Shown here: positions 1-6,479 of the stretch, piece by piece
How positions within the stretch are numbered: position 1 is the stretch's first letter
Layout of the letters: each line of letters starts with the position of its first letter
Source: a virus
DNA: 21,577 nt
Virus record (IMG/VR): IMGVR_UViG_3300031539_005212
Span: 1-21,577 of that record
Strand: one strand, 5' to 3'
Made by a program: the position numbers and the translations under genes
Notes under the pieces: model-generated
Told to the model about the DNA's origin: nothing
The model's input: only the letters and a program-made list of their open reading frames with translations
Database searches by the model: none

Positions 1-29
1 TTTGTTGGTGTCTCTTTTTTGATTCCCAT
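1..29 (-). CDS. possible start of a gene running off the left edge (partial)
   Basis: On the minus strand an ATG at 29-27 opens a frame reading MGIKKETPT up to the window edge. A GGAG lies about 10 bases upstream, a plausible but slightly distant ribosome binding site. It would be transcribed in the same direction as the recombination operon but lies beyond that operon's terminator. Only nine codons are visible, so no function can be given and the call rests on the start context alone. Confidence 0.3.
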
Positions 30-118
30 GATACAGTTACTCCAGTTGTGCGATTTAGGCCCTATCGGGTCGGTTGTATAGCTCCTCAGTGATGTTGGCT
101 GTTGGTAGCGGTCGACTG

Positions 119-153
119 AAAAACCCCGGCCTTAAAAAGCTGGGGTTTTTTTT
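119..153 (-). terminator. intrinsic, probably bidirectional, terminator at the end of the recombination operon
   Basis: The stem is CCCCGGC (124-130) with GCTGGGG (139-145), closed by an 8-base A/T-rich loop. It is flanked by A5 on the left and T8 on the right, so a U-tract follows the hairpin in either direction. Read on the plus strand the stem is fully paired with one G-U; read on the minus strand that pair becomes an A-C mismatch, so it should be stronger for plus-strand transcripts. It begins 3 bases beyond the stop codon of the 88-aa membrane protein gene. Confidence 0.75.
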
Positions 154-155
154 GC

Positions 156-422
156 CTAAAAGAACGACACCAACAACACGCCAGCCCTCCATGCCAACCA
201 AGAGATAAACAGGTACGTCAGCACCCTGGGCAGGGCATCAAAGGTTTCTTCAATGAACGCCGTTAAAACATGATCCAACCGGTTTTTATTGCTTTTATCA
301 CGGTTGAACCAATTCTTGTAATCCATCAGCCTGACACACAGATCAAACATGCGATCCTTCCAGTCAATCAGTTGTTCTTTGCAAACCTCAAGGTTCTTTG
401 CCATACCATCCTTATTTCCCAT
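156..422 (-). CDS. small protein with a C-terminal membrane segment
   Basis: 88 aa, last gene of the minus-strand recombination operon. The ATG at 422 has GGAG seven bases upstream and overlaps the end of the zinc-ribbon gene by 11 bases, which suggests translational coupling. The N-terminal two thirds are charged and probably helical, rich in K, D, E and R. Residues about 66-88 form a hydrophobic stretch (VLTYLFISWLAWRAGVLLV) that should span or anchor in the membrane, with the charged part cytoplasmic. An internal ATG at 404 (MAKNLE) is an alternative start. No family is recognised; small membrane proteins at the end of early phage operons are sometimes exclusion or lysis-timing factors, but nothing here shows that. 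Confidence 0.6.
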   Translation of the reverse strand: MGNKDGMAKNLEVCKEQLIDWKDRMFDLCVRLMDYKNWFNRDKSNKNRLDHVLTAFIEETFDALPRVLTYLFISWLAWRAGVLLVSFF

Positions 423-600
423 CTTTCTTCTCCAGCTTCAACAAGTGTTTACACATTGGGCAGGTATGATTTTCACACCCTACAACCCAGCCGATCTCCC
501 TCGCTTCCCGCTTGGCAGTAGCAAGGTTCCAGGCTTCATCCAGCCGTTCAGTTAAGTCACATTTATCACAGGTAATTTCATAGCAGCTACGAAGGGCCAT
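412..600 (-). CDS. small zinc-ribbon protein
   Basis: 62 aa, from the ATG at 600 (MALRSCYEIT). The start lies inside the end of the preceding gene (14-base overlap) and is preceded by a purine-rich GGAGAAAAAAAGGA stretch. Two CxxC pairs, C11-x2-C14 and C47-x2-C50, can form a zinc ribbon, with a central helical part ending in an AREIGW motif. This architecture is common in small phage proteins of unknown function; such ribbons may bind nucleic acid or another protein. The frame is open further upstream, to 678, but that would overlap the preceding gene fully and lacks a better ribosome site. Confidence 0.72.
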   Translation of the reverse strand: MALRSCYEITCDKCDLTERLDEAWNLATAKREAREIGWVVGCENHTCPMCKHLLKLEKKDGK

Positions 601-772
601 TCCTTTTTTTCTCCGGTAAAGGACAAATAACGTGGAACATTGTCCGGTAGTGGCTGTCATTGATTTCCTCAACCTCAACCTCCACCGGACCCTCGATTAT
701 GCGCCTTAATTTGGCGTTTTGCTCGGCCACTTCGCGCAATAATTCTTCGAGCTCAATTTGACTTGTTTTCAC
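587..772 (-). CDS. small helical protein, probable GTG start
   Basis: 61 aa if translated from the GTG at 772; 67 aa from the ATG at 790. GTG is preferred because AAGGAG lies nine bases upstream of it, while the ATG at 790 sits on top of that same ribosome site and has none of its own. The gene overlaps the end of the YqaJ nuclease gene by 20 bases and the zinc-ribbon start by 14 bases. Residues about 3-28 look like a short amphipathic or coiled-coil helix (IELEELLREVAEQNAKLRRI), followed by an acidic V/E stretch. No family is recognised. Its place between the nuclease and other small early proteins suggests an accessory role only by context. Confidence 0.6.
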   Translation of the reverse strand: MKTSQIELEELLREVAEQNAKLRRIIEGPVEVEVEEINDSHYRTMFHVICPLPEKKRNGPS

Positions 773-2519
773 GCACCAATTCTCCTTCATAGTCTATAAC
801 GCCCCACCTGATCAGGATGCTTGTAAGGTCTACCTCCGCTTCCTTTGACAGGCCCCAGTGTTTAGCCCAGTTGTCGATTTCCTCACCCAGGGAGCAGTGC
901 TCCTTGAAGGGTTTGTCCTGTGCGGTATCACGGGTGCTTTCAAGGAATTCTGCAACAGGGATGTGCCTACCATCCTTCATCACCCCGGTACCAGAATCCG
1001 CCATGTCATTCATAACTTTTCGGTGTTCTTCGGCGGTCTTCTTGGCTTGCTCCTGAACCTTCTTCATAGCCTCCACATTGGCCTTGCGCTCGTCTTCACG
1101 GGCCTGGGCGGCTATCTGCGCCCGCTCCTCGTCGAGCTTCTTCTGGGCGGCCTCCTGGGCCTTTTTGGCCTCCTCCTCCCTGATCCGATCGCGTTGCTCT
1201 TGCTCCTTTTGGGCTTCGTGGGCCTTTTGGGCGTCAATGCGCTGATTGATCGTCAGGGTGAAGGCCTCCAGGGGCAGGGCCAAGAGAGTGTTCAGATCGC
1301 CACCAAACAGATAACCATACCCGCCAACAGTGGCGTTGTAGACGTGCAGGTTTTGCTCAATATGGGCGGTGTGGGTTTCCAGTCCAGCTTTGAAACTGGC
1401 CAATCCATCATCGACCGCTGATTGAAGGCTGGTTACGGTTTTCTTTCCTTTCATAGCCAGCGCAAGGTCCGGCCTTGGCGGGACTCCTGACACACACAGA
1501 ACATCGACGGGGATAGTGCGCTTGTTGCACTCCGCAAAGAACGCATGAAGATCGAGCTGGGCCTTTCGAAGTATGTCCTGCTTGATCCGTTCCTTTTGCT
1601 CTTTTACCTGCTTCTCACCATGAGACTGGGCCTTCTGGAGTATGCTGTCAGCCTCGGCCAGCAGGGCCTCAACCTCGGCCACACTGGTAAATTCCTGCTT
1701 GATCCCTTCTTTGACAGTAGCGATCCGGCCACGGGTTTCCTTCACCTGTTTGACGAAGGCTTCCTTGTCAGCAAAATCTTGATCTGTCTCAAGGTTTTTG
1801 GCCATTTCATCCTCGCACCGCTCCCGTAGTATCGGGATCACAGTGGACAGGTTAGTGGTGATCATGGACCCATCCACCTTCCAGGCGATCGCCGGCAGGT
1901 TCTTTTGAGACTTGGCTACCGGTTTCTCTTTGACCACCTTGGGCTTGTATTCTTTCAGGTCTTTAGCGAACTGCTTCCACCCGGCAATCAGGGCCTCCCG
2001 GCGCTCTTTGATGGATACATACACCATCTTTTCACACTGGAAGGGCGTACCGTCAGATACCTGGAAAAGGCAGTTATTCTTGCCGGCCACAAGCATCTGG
2101 TGTTCAAGCTGCCAGTAGTAGTGCGGCTCAAGTACACCATTACGGACATTCTCGGCAAGGGTCTTATTCCAAACCTTGTGCTCCCAAATATCGAGGTTAT
2201 CTGTCAGGCCGTCGAATGAAGCCAGCAGCATTAAATCATCGACCTCCTGGGCGCCGGTGGTTCGGTGGTAATCTTCCAGGGTGTCGGCCTCCAGGTGCTT
2301 CCGGGCGCGTTCTTCGGCCTCATGGCCGCTGTCAAAAAGTTTCTGTTTAAAGGAATCAACCTCCTCGGGTTTACGGCCACTCAACTCCGCAAGAAGATCA
2401 TTACGGGACTGGTACTTCGACTCCCCCATCATCGCGGCGGCCCGTGAGGCCGTGAATGGAATATCGGCACGAAGTTTGTGCCACTCGGGACTACCTTGCT
2501 CTACGTTGTGCTGGATCAT
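753..2519 (-). CDS. YqaJ-like viral recombinase (lambda-exonuclease-type 5'-3' nuclease) with long coiled-coil extension
   Basis: 588 aa. Residues 1-210 form a PD-(D/E)XK nuclease of the YqaJ family: GSPEWHKLRAD near the N-terminus, GHEAEE at 65-70, the catalytic set D103...E113-x-K115 (SFDG...WEHK), then the conserved WQLEHQ at about 136-141. The family resects dsDNA 5'-3' to give 3' single strands for an annealing protein; here that is the ERF protein encoded just upstream (6-base gap). The start ATG at 2519 has AGGAG 11 bases before it. YqaJ proteins are usually roughly 200-350 aa. The extra C-terminal part holds a predicted alpha-helical region and a K/E/A/Q-rich coiled coil at about 440-525, then a short globular end. 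The nuclease call is firm; the role of the extension is unknown. Confidence 0.93.
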   Translation of the reverse strand: MIQHNVEQGSPEWHKLRADIPFTASRAAAMMGESKYQSRNDLLAELSGRKPEEVDSFKQKLFDSGHEAEERARKHLEADTLEDYHRTTGAQEVDDLMLLASFDGLTDNLDIWEHKVWNKTLAENVRNGVLEPHYYWQLEHQMLVAGKNNCLFQVSDGTPFQCEKMVYVSIKERREALIAGWKQFAKDLKEYKPKVVKEKPVAKSQKNLPAIAWKVDGSMITTNLSTVIPILRERCEDEMAKNLETDQDFADKEAFVKQVKETRGRIATVKEGIKQEFTSVAEVEALLAEADSILQKAQSHGEKQVKEQKERIKQDILRKAQLDLHAFFAECNKRTIPVDVLCVSGVPPRPDLALAMKGKKTVTSLQSAVDDGLASFKAGLETHTAHIEQNLHVYNATVGGYGYLFGGDLNTLLALPLEAFTLTINQRIDAQKAHEAQKEQEQRDRIREEEAKKAQEAAQKKLDEERAQIAAQAREDERKANVEAMKKVQEQAKKTAEEHRKVMNDMADSGTGVMKDGRHIPVAEFLESTRDTAQDKPFKEHCSLGEEIDNWAKHWGLSKEAEVDLTSILIRWGVIDYEGELVRENKSN

Positions 2520-2525
2520 GGCTTT

Positions 2526-3350
2526 TTAAGCTCCTGTGATTGCTGTTTCGATTGCAGTAAGCCGCTCGATCTGAGCGGGGGAAAGGGTAATATCACGTTC
2601 TTCCATGAAATCTATCGCGTCCTGGGTTCTCCAGGCACCGCTTTCCAGCTTGGCGGTGAACTGGGGGAGCTTTTCGTTGAAGCGCTCGTCTGGGTAGTAC
2701 GCAATTTCTTGTGGCTTGCCCTGCTCTATAAACGAATTATTCTCAATGTACTCCTGTGCATCATCGTCCTCACCGCCGACCGTGACGCCGGCCACGTCCA
2801 GCAGCGTGTAACGCTTCAAATAGGACCGGGCAGAAGCGATCTGATGGACACCAACCTTGTTCCCGGATTGATCCGGTGTACTGGTCATTGTTGAGGATTT
2901 GCTGTGTCCACCAATATGCGACATGGTGCAGGTCACAGTAATGTACCCGCCCTCGGCCTGGGCGCACTCCCAGGAATAGGACAGCCCATTTTTGGCCAGA
3001 TAAGGTTTAATGCCTTCAGCAATATCTTCCAGCTTGGCGTAGTCGTAATTGGCTTTGCCTTCGCCGTAGTCAGCGTGTCCCTTTTTGGAAATAACAGGGA
3101 TATCGCTCTGGAACCACGACATAGCTTCAAGAAACTGCTTCTTGGCGTTATTCGCCTCCCATTCCTTTTGCAGCGCCATAAAACGCTCAAGACGGTCAAT
3201 ATCCAGGTTAGAAGATATTGCCTGTTCGAGCATTGGTAGATATTGCGAGCTACCCGCAACCATGCTGGTTCTGGGCTGTTCCTGGACTGCTACAGCCTGA
3301 CCGGGGTTCTCGACTTTCGTGACCTCACCTGCTTTTTTTCTGGGTGCCAT
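2526..3350 (-). CDS. erf: ERF-family single-strand annealing protein
   Basis: 274 aa from the ATG at 3350 (MAPRKKAGEV), which has AAGGAG eight bases upstream. An ATG two codons earlier, at 3356, overlaps the previous stop as TAATG but is only two bases from the ribosome site, so reinitiation there is possible. After a basic, flexible N-terminus of about 35 residues comes the ERF domain: a helical FMALQKEWEANNAKKQFLEAM segment, then the family pattern YAKLEDIAEGIKPYL...GLSYSWE, a beta region with GGHSKSSTM, and the HQIASARSYLKRYTLLDVAGV signature followed by acidic EDDDAQ. ERF proteins, first known from phage P22, anneal complementary single strands exposed by a partner nuclease, here the adjacent YqaJ protein. 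Family assignment is firm. Confidence 0.93.
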   Translation of the reverse strand: MAPRKKAGEVTKVENPGQAVAVQEQPRTSMVAGSSQYLPMLEQAISSNLDIDRLERFMALQKEWEANNAKKQFLEAMSWFQSDIPVISKKGHADYGEGKANYDYAKLEDIAEGIKPYLAKNGLSYSWECAQAEGGYITVTCTMSHIGGHSKSSTMTSTPDQSGNKVGVHQIASARSYLKRYTLLDVAGVTVGGEDDDAQEYIENNSFIEQGKPQEIAYYPDERFNEKLPQFTAKLESGAWRTQDAIDFMEERDITLSPAQIERLTAIETAITGA

Positions 3351-3355
3351 TTTCA

Positions 3356-3544
3356 TTACTCCTTGGTTTTGATAATACTTACTTGTTGGTCGAACACTTT
3401 GAAGGCCTGTGTCCGGGTAGGGTGTGGCGTCTTCTTTTGATCTACGCCGTTTACCCTCTCCCAGGTGCACCAGCCACCATCATTAACACCTACACACACC
3501 TGATGATCCCCTTCGGCGGGGTAGGTAGAACTAACGATTTTCAT
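3356..3544 (-). CDS. hypothetical protein, 62 aa
   Basis: Starts at the ATG at 3544 (MKIVSSTYPAEGDHQ), inside the last 14 bases of the preceding gene, and its TAA stop overlaps the first possible ERF start by one base (TAATG). This chain of overlaps supports real translation coupled to ERF, though the ribosome site is weak. The protein looks like a small beta-rich fold (HQVCVGVNDGGWCTWERV) ending in a short basic stretch. No family is recognised. The frame runs upstream to 3604, but a longer form would overlap the preceding gene by 74 bases. Confidence 0.55.
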   Translation of the reverse strand: MKIVSSTYPAEGDHQVCVGVNDGGWCTWERVNGVDQKKTPHPTRTQAFKVFDQQVSIIKTKE

Positions 3545-3797
3545 ATTTGCCGAGGTCCTGTAACAGCTTGTCTGCCGCTCTAACAATGCCAAGACTATCT
3601 CCATCCCAATCCGGGTCAGAAAAACAACCAGACAAAAGGTGGGTAGCCATGTACTCGCGTTTAGTCATTGTTGAGGCCAGTGACTCCCCGTTTTGCTTGG
3701 CTTCTTCCAGGCGGCGAAGGCCTATTTCAGCCTCCAGTGTTTCAAGGGATTTCTCGATACCTGCTGTGTTCAGCATTTCAAGGGGTGGTAGTGCCAT
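3531..3797 (-). CDS. small phage protein, first gene of the recombination operon
   Basis: 88 aa from the ATG at 3797 (MALPPLEML); an ATG two codons earlier at 3803 gives 90 aa. The only ribosome-site-like sequence, ACGAGAA, fits the 3797 start better. It is the first gene after the divergent promoter region. An N-terminal helix rich in L, E and R is followed by TKREYMATHLLSG and then IVRAADKLLQDL. The TKREY...(A)...AADxLL pattern resembles a family of small proteins of unknown function common in phage early regions near recombination genes; this is by memory of the motif and is tentative. No catalytic residues are evident. Confidence 0.65.
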   Translation of the reverse strand: MALPPLEMLNTAGIEKSLETLEAEIGLRRLEEAKQNGESLASTMTKREYMATHLLSGCFSDPDWDGDSLGIVRAADKLLQDLGKYENR

Positions 3798-3827
3798 GAT
3801 CATTTCTCGTCTGTTGGTAGGTTGTTC

Positions 3828-3856
3828 AGAATAGACCTAATTTATTTGTAATACAA
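3828..3856 (-). promoter_or_regulatory. sigma70-like promoter for the recombination operon
   Basis: On the minus strand the -35 TTGTAT (3856-3851) is separated by 17 bases from the -10 TATTCT (3833-3828). The -10 matches consensus at four of six positions and the -35 at three. The -35 lies in the left arm of the palindrome at 3848-3868, so a bound repressor should block it. Transcription would begin near 3821 and read the minus operon. Confidence 0.55.
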
Positions 3857-3868
3857 GCATTGTATTAC
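3848..3868. promoter_or_regulatory. perfect palindromic operator (9-3-9) between divergent operons
   Basis: GTAATACAA (3848-3856), a GCA spacer, then TTGTATTAC (3860-3868): a perfect 9-bp inverted repeat. A degenerate third half-site, TCGTATTGC, follows at 3872-3880 and matches seven of nine bases at a 12-base register. Both divergent promoters have their -35 hexamer inside this palindrome. The first gene of the plus operon encodes a ribbon-helix-helix protein, a class that binds such short symmetric sites as dimers or tetramers, so it is the likely ligand (inference). Confidence 0.7.
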
Positions 3869-3888
3869 TATTCGTATTGCTTTATTAT
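3860..3888 (+). promoter_or_regulatory. sigma70-like promoter for the RHH-SSB operon
   Basis: The -35 TTGTAT (3860-3865) is separated by 17 bases from the -10 TATTAT (3883-3888; five of six consensus bases). The -35 is the right arm of the operator palindrome. Transcription should begin near 3895, upstream of the RHH gene at 3931 and downstream of the earlier TTG at 3877, which rules that TTG out as a start. Confidence 0.65.
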
Positions 3889-3930
3889 CGCCGTGTACAC
3901 AAATCAAGCATGTCCAACAGGAGCAGCAAA

Positions 3931-4104
3931 ATGAAGAAGACACTGAAGCAGCCGCACAGTTACAGGGCCTACCCGCAAACCCACAAACAGTTGCGATATA
4001 TCTGCAAACAATTGAAGAAAAACGAGTCGGATACTATCAGCGGCCTGATCAGTAATGAGTACGATGCGATCAAGGCAAGCAAGGAAGGGGCAAAAACCAA
4101 ATGA
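3931..4104 (+). CDS. ribbon-helix-helix DNA-binding protein, probable autoregulator
   Basis: 57 aa from the ATG at 3931, chosen because AGGAG lies seven bases upstream; the ATG at 3910 has no such site. The layout is typical of the MetJ/Arc/CopG fold: a basic tail, a beta strand with alternating side chains (HSYRAYP, residues 9-15), helix 1 (about 16-29, THKQLRYICKQLK), a turn with NESD, and helix 2 (about 33-47, TISGLISNEYDAI). Such proteins dimerise, insert the two strands into the major groove and repress their own and neighbouring promoters. Position directly behind the divergent palindromic operator supports that role. An antitoxin-like role is an alternative, but no toxin partner is apparent next door. 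Confidence 0.7.
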   Translation: MKKTLKQPHSYRAYPQTHKQLRYICKQLKKNESDTISGLISNEYDAIKASKEGAKTK

Positions 4105-4421
4105 GGTATACCACACTGTATCTCTGGTTCATTACTCTACTCTCCCTGTATCTATACCTGTGCCCAGGAGCAGAGGCCCAGGAGGACGACTATTACGACG
4201 AGGACTCATATTACTATGAGGAGGACGAGGAGGAAGGCTATGAAGAAGACTACATGGGTCCGGAGTGTTACGATCCCGACGGCCTCTGTACCAGCACCCG
4301 GATCGGCAATATCCGCTATGGTTATGATGGAACGAGCTCTCAGCGAGTTGGTAAGCGCACCTATCATTCTAACGGCGTTGTGTGTACGACCATCCGCAAC
4401 ACTACCTACTGCGAGGAGTAG
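4101..4421 (+). CDS. secreted acidic, tyrosine-rich protein with signal peptide
   Basis: 106 aa. The ATG overlaps the RHH gene stop as ATGA, so it is probably translated by coupling. Residues 1-26 form a clear Sec signal peptide: MRYTT, a hydrophobic core LYLWFITLLSLYLYL, and a PGAEA cleavage site before QEDD. The mature protein starts with about 25 residues made almost only of D, E and Y, then a small region with four cysteines (GPECYDPDGLC and GVVCTT...TYCEE) that could form two disulfides in the periplasm. No enzyme motif is present and no family is recognised. An exported product from an early operon could act at the host envelope, for example in superinfection exclusion, but this is speculation. 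Confidence 0.7.
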   Translation: MRYTTLYLWFITLLSLYLYLCPGAEAQEDDYYDEDSYYYEEDEEEGYEEDYMGPECYDPDGLCTSTRIGNIRYGYDGTSSQRVGKRTYHSNGVVCTTIRNTTYCEE

Positions 4422-4423
4422 AT

Positions 4424-4861
4424 ATGCAGCGGTTCTGGGACAAGGTTAGGATTGGGCCGCCCAATGAGTGTTGGGAGTGGCTGGCGTATAAGCAATATAA
4501 AGGTTACGGAGTATTCGGTTTTAACGGAAATCCGAAACTGGCTCACAGGGTCAGTTACCAGCTCAGTATTGGGACCATCCCAGAAGGAATGTGTATCTGC
4601 CACCACTGCGACAACCCATCCTGCGTCAATCCTGCCCACCTATTCCTTGGTACCAATGCGGATAATACGGCTGACCGGGATGCCAAAGGCAGGCACGTTG
4701 CACTGAAAGGCGAAAATAATGGCCGCGCCAAGCTCACGGACGCTGATGTTCTGGCGATCAGGGATAGTGGCCTCTCACAGAATGAGATAGCGGCAGAATA
4801 TGGCGTTAGTCAAACTGTAGTTAGCAACATCAAAATACGAAAATCATGGAAACACATTTAA
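4424..4861 (+). CDS. HNH endonuclease with C-terminal helix-turn-helix (homing-endonuclease type)
   Basis: 145 aa from the ATG at 4424, two bases after the previous stop; AGGAG is five bases upstream. The N-terminal part has the CWEW...GYG-x-F pattern, then AHRVSY and the HNH core [20 protein letters not shown] (residues 58-77), with H60/H61, N69 and H72 as likely metal and catalytic residues, followed by DN...DRDAKGRH. This fits the HNH_3 family. Residues about 103-140 form a helix-turn-helix ([33 protein letters not shown]) for site recognition. Such genes are usually mobile, free-standing homing endonucleases in phages. It is intact and sits directly before ssb, a common place for these genes to invade. 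The DNA target cannot be read from sequence. Confidence 0.88.
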   Translation: MQRFWDKVRIGPPNECWEWLAYKQYKGYGVFGFNGNPKLAHRVSYQLSIGTIPEGMCICHHCDNPSCVNPAHLFLGTNADNTADRDAKGRHVALKGENNGRAKLTDADVLAIRDSGLSQNEIAAEYGVSQTVVSNIKIRKSWKHI

Positions 4862-4877
4862 TCAACGGAGAGCAGAT

Positions 4878-5339
4878 ATGAAAGGCATCAATAAAGTTAT
4901 TCTTGTGGGAACCTGTGGGAACGACCCGGAGAGCCACACATTCCCAGACGGCAATATCGCTACCCGAGTGAGCATTGCCACCAGTGAATCCTGGAAGGAC
5001 AAGCAGACTGGCCAGAAGCAGGAGCGCACAGAATGGCACCGGTTGAGCTTTATAGACCGGGGCAACCGCAAGCTGGGCTCGATCTCCGGGGAGTACCTTA
5101 AAAAGGGTTCCAAGGTTTACGTCGAGGGGAAGCTCCAGACCAAGAAGTATCAGGGCAAGGATGGTTCGGATCGATACACCACTGAAATCATTGTCGACGA
5201 AATGCAGTTCCTCAGTGATCCCAGGGAGCAGACCGCAGCCCCCCAGGCCCAGAGCGCGACACCACCGCCCAGGCCAGCCGCCCCCACACCAGCACCGACC
5301 AAGGACTACGGCGACTTCGACGACAATATCCCGTTTTAA
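4878..5339 (+). CDS. ssb: single-stranded DNA-binding protein
   Basis: 153 aa, with GGAG eight bases before the ATG and 16 bases after the HNH gene. Residues 1-112 are a bacterial-type SSB OB fold: [65 protein letters not shown] and [14 protein letters not shown] flexible linker rich in P, A and Q (about 118-142) leads to the acidic tail DDNIPF, the standard hook for SSB-interacting proteins. It coats the 3' single strands made by the YqaJ nuclease and at replication forks. Length is normal for phage SSBs, and the call is firm. Confidence 0.96.
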   Translation: MKGINKVILVGTCGNDPESHTFPDGNIATRVSIATSESWKDKQTGQKQERTEWHRLSFIDRGNRKLGSISGEYLKKGSKVYVEGKLQTKKYQGKDGSDRYTTEIIVDEMQFLSDPREQTAAPQAQSATPPPRPAAPTPAPTKDYGDFDDNIPF

Positions 5340-5646
5340 CAAATAGTGGCTATCGTTTTTAGCAGGTTTTGTAAAGCCACTCAAATCAGAAAACCGCCGC
5401 CTGGGAACCCCAAGATAGTAGGGCGTAAAAGCACAGTTGGGGCGACTTGCCGCCGTTAGCGGCTCCAATAAATTACGGGGGCTTTGGGCAGACTGGAATT
5501 AAGGGGCCATTCTGTTCAGCGGGGGAATTCCCGCACCCCCACCTTTTTATGCCGGGACAAGCTGCCGTTGAATCCTTCAGCAAACCCTAATGACAGCCTG
5601 GGTATGTCCACCCTAACCGGCACCCTACAACAACGAGGAACTACCA
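5340..5646 (+). other. 307-base gap with several hairpins and no gene
   Basis: No convincing ORF is present. Inverted repeats seen include AGTGGCT (5345-5351) with AGCCACT (5375-5381); CCCCAA (5408-5413) with TTGGGG (5437-5442); GCCGC (5449-5453) with GCGGC (5459-5463); and GCGGG (5519-5523) with CCCGC (5530-5534), the last followed after ten bases by T5. The final hairpin could be a weak terminator for the ssb transcript, or the region could be a structured leader for the two genes that follow. No promoter with good -35 and -10 elements was found, and no known riboswitch was recognised. Confidence 0.4.
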
Positions 5647-6009
5647 GTGAATAAAGACAGCGCAATAAAGCTCAAGGCGTTTGCCCAAGAGATAGCAGAT
5701 CGGTTTAGCCACAAAGACAGGGAAAAGAACTTCAACAAAGAGGACTTTCATGTACATAAAATAACGGTGTTGTCGGACACAACGGCGTCCATTATTTATC
5801 TAAAAGAGCCTTCAAAGAAATTTGCGGCTGCCTTTATGTATTATGTGAATTCGTCCGGCGGGAATTGGCATTACTTTTTCCCTACCGACTCACATGTTAG
5901 CGGTATGCTTAATTTCAAAGACACGCTGCTTGCGGTAGAAAGGGCAAATTTCCCGAGAAACTTTGACGAGATAGTACAAGAACAGCAATTAACGGGGAGC
6001 GCCCAATGA
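5647..6009 (+). CDS. hypothetical protein, 120 aa, GTG start
   Basis: The start is the GTG at 5647, supported by GAGGA seven bases upstream. The N-terminal 40 residues are strongly charged and helical (SAIKLKAFAQEIADRF). The middle alternates hydrophobic and polar residues like a beta sheet (HKITVLSDTTASIIYLKEPSKKFAAAFMYYV), and aromatic residues follow in GGNWHYFFP. No signal peptide, membrane segment or catalytic motif is visible, and no family is recognised. It is coupled to the next gene by an ATGA overlap, so the two products may act together. Confidence 0.65.
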   Translation: MNKDSAIKLKAFAQEIADRFSHKDREKNFNKEDFHVHKITVLSDTTASIIYLKEPSKKFAAAFMYYVNSSGGNWHYFFPTDSHVSGMLNFKDTLLAVERANFPRNFDEIVQEQQLTGSAQ

Positions 6010-6329
6010 AACCAACCTATTTAGTGGTCACATCACGCAACTCCTGGGGAAAGGGAGTTACCGAGAAGGAGGCACTGTCCGAGGCGCACAAAAACCGCTA
6101 CTCGCCTACATTCTCCACCAACAACAAGCCCTATGAGGTAGCTATATGGCGCTTCCCTGCCCAGTTTGTAACGGGGTTCGGGTGCAATTCTATGGGCGGT
6201 GTCGAATGGGACTGGGTGGAAGGTCTGACAGAGAAGGTTAAGGACTTTGTAAGGCCGTCATTCCATATAGGAAACTACATCCGTGGGGCTCGCGGCGCAC
6301 TTACTCCGGTAGAACGGCCCAAAGACTAA
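6006..6329 (+). CDS. hypothetical protein, 107 aa
   Basis: The ATG overlaps the preceding stop (ATGA) and has GGGGAG about six bases upstream. The protein begins with a beta strand (TYLVVTSR), then a helix (VTEKEALSEAHKN) and further strands (PYEVAIWRFP, GGVEWDWVEGL), and ends with a basic tail. This resembles a small alpha/beta fold in which the query protein acquires residues by a strand-helix unit, but no named family is recognised. It is cytoplasmic, with no membrane segment. Confidence 0.65.
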   Translation: MKPTYLVVTSRNSWGKGVTEKEALSEAHKNRYSPTFSTNNKPYEVAIWRFPAQFVTGFGCNSMGGVEWDWVEGLTEKVKDFVRPSFHIGNYIRGARGALTPVERPKD

Positions 6330-6344
6330 TGATAGTCTCTGCCT

Positions 6345-6479
6345 ATGGATATAGGCAAAGCACTGTTCATTGTACTAATCGTGGTCGCGGGGGTTTCCTG
6401 GGGCGTCGGACTGACGCGCCCAGGGTGCTGCAAGCCGGCCGCACATGATATGCAGGACACCGGCCAACCTAATCGTTAG
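6345..6479 (+). CDS. possible 44-aa single-span membrane peptide
   Basis: The frame from the ATG at 6345 encodes MDIGKALFIVLIVVAGVSWG and continues to a TAG at 6477-6479. Residues 7-24 are a clean hydrophobic membrane span, and a GCC motif and short polar tail follow. No recognisable ribosome binding site precedes it, and it begins 15 bases after the 107-aa gene. Its stop codon overlaps the stop of the giant gene on the opposite strand by three bases, so the two operons meet tail to tail without a spacer. A hydrophobic stretch of this quality is unlikely in random sequence, but translation is not certain. Confidence 0.45.
   Translation: MDIGKALFIVLIVVAGVSWGVGLTRPGCCKPAAHDMQDTGQPNR

Noticed and set aside
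3268-3279. Degenerate second metallopeptidase motif in the giant protein at about residues 3270-3282 (EELLVHKGL)
   Set aside because: The first zinc-binding His is replaced by Glu when compared with the polyvalent-protein peptidase pattern, and no other ligands are clear. The coordinates in this entry are residue numbers within the giant protein, not bases; the bases are near 11653-11690.
3877-3879. TTG start for the RHH protein
   Set aside because: It lies upstream of the expected transcription start of the promoter at 3860-3888; the ATG at 3931 has a good ribosome site.
5345-5381. 7-bp inverted repeat after ssb as an intrinsic terminator
   Set aside because: The loop is 23 bases and no U-tract follows, so termination by this hairpin is unlikely.
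4830-5468. 212-codon minus-strand ORF opposite ssb
   Set aside because: It covers a firm ssb gene and the end of the HNH gene on the other strand; its Gly/Leu/Cys-rich product is a shadow.
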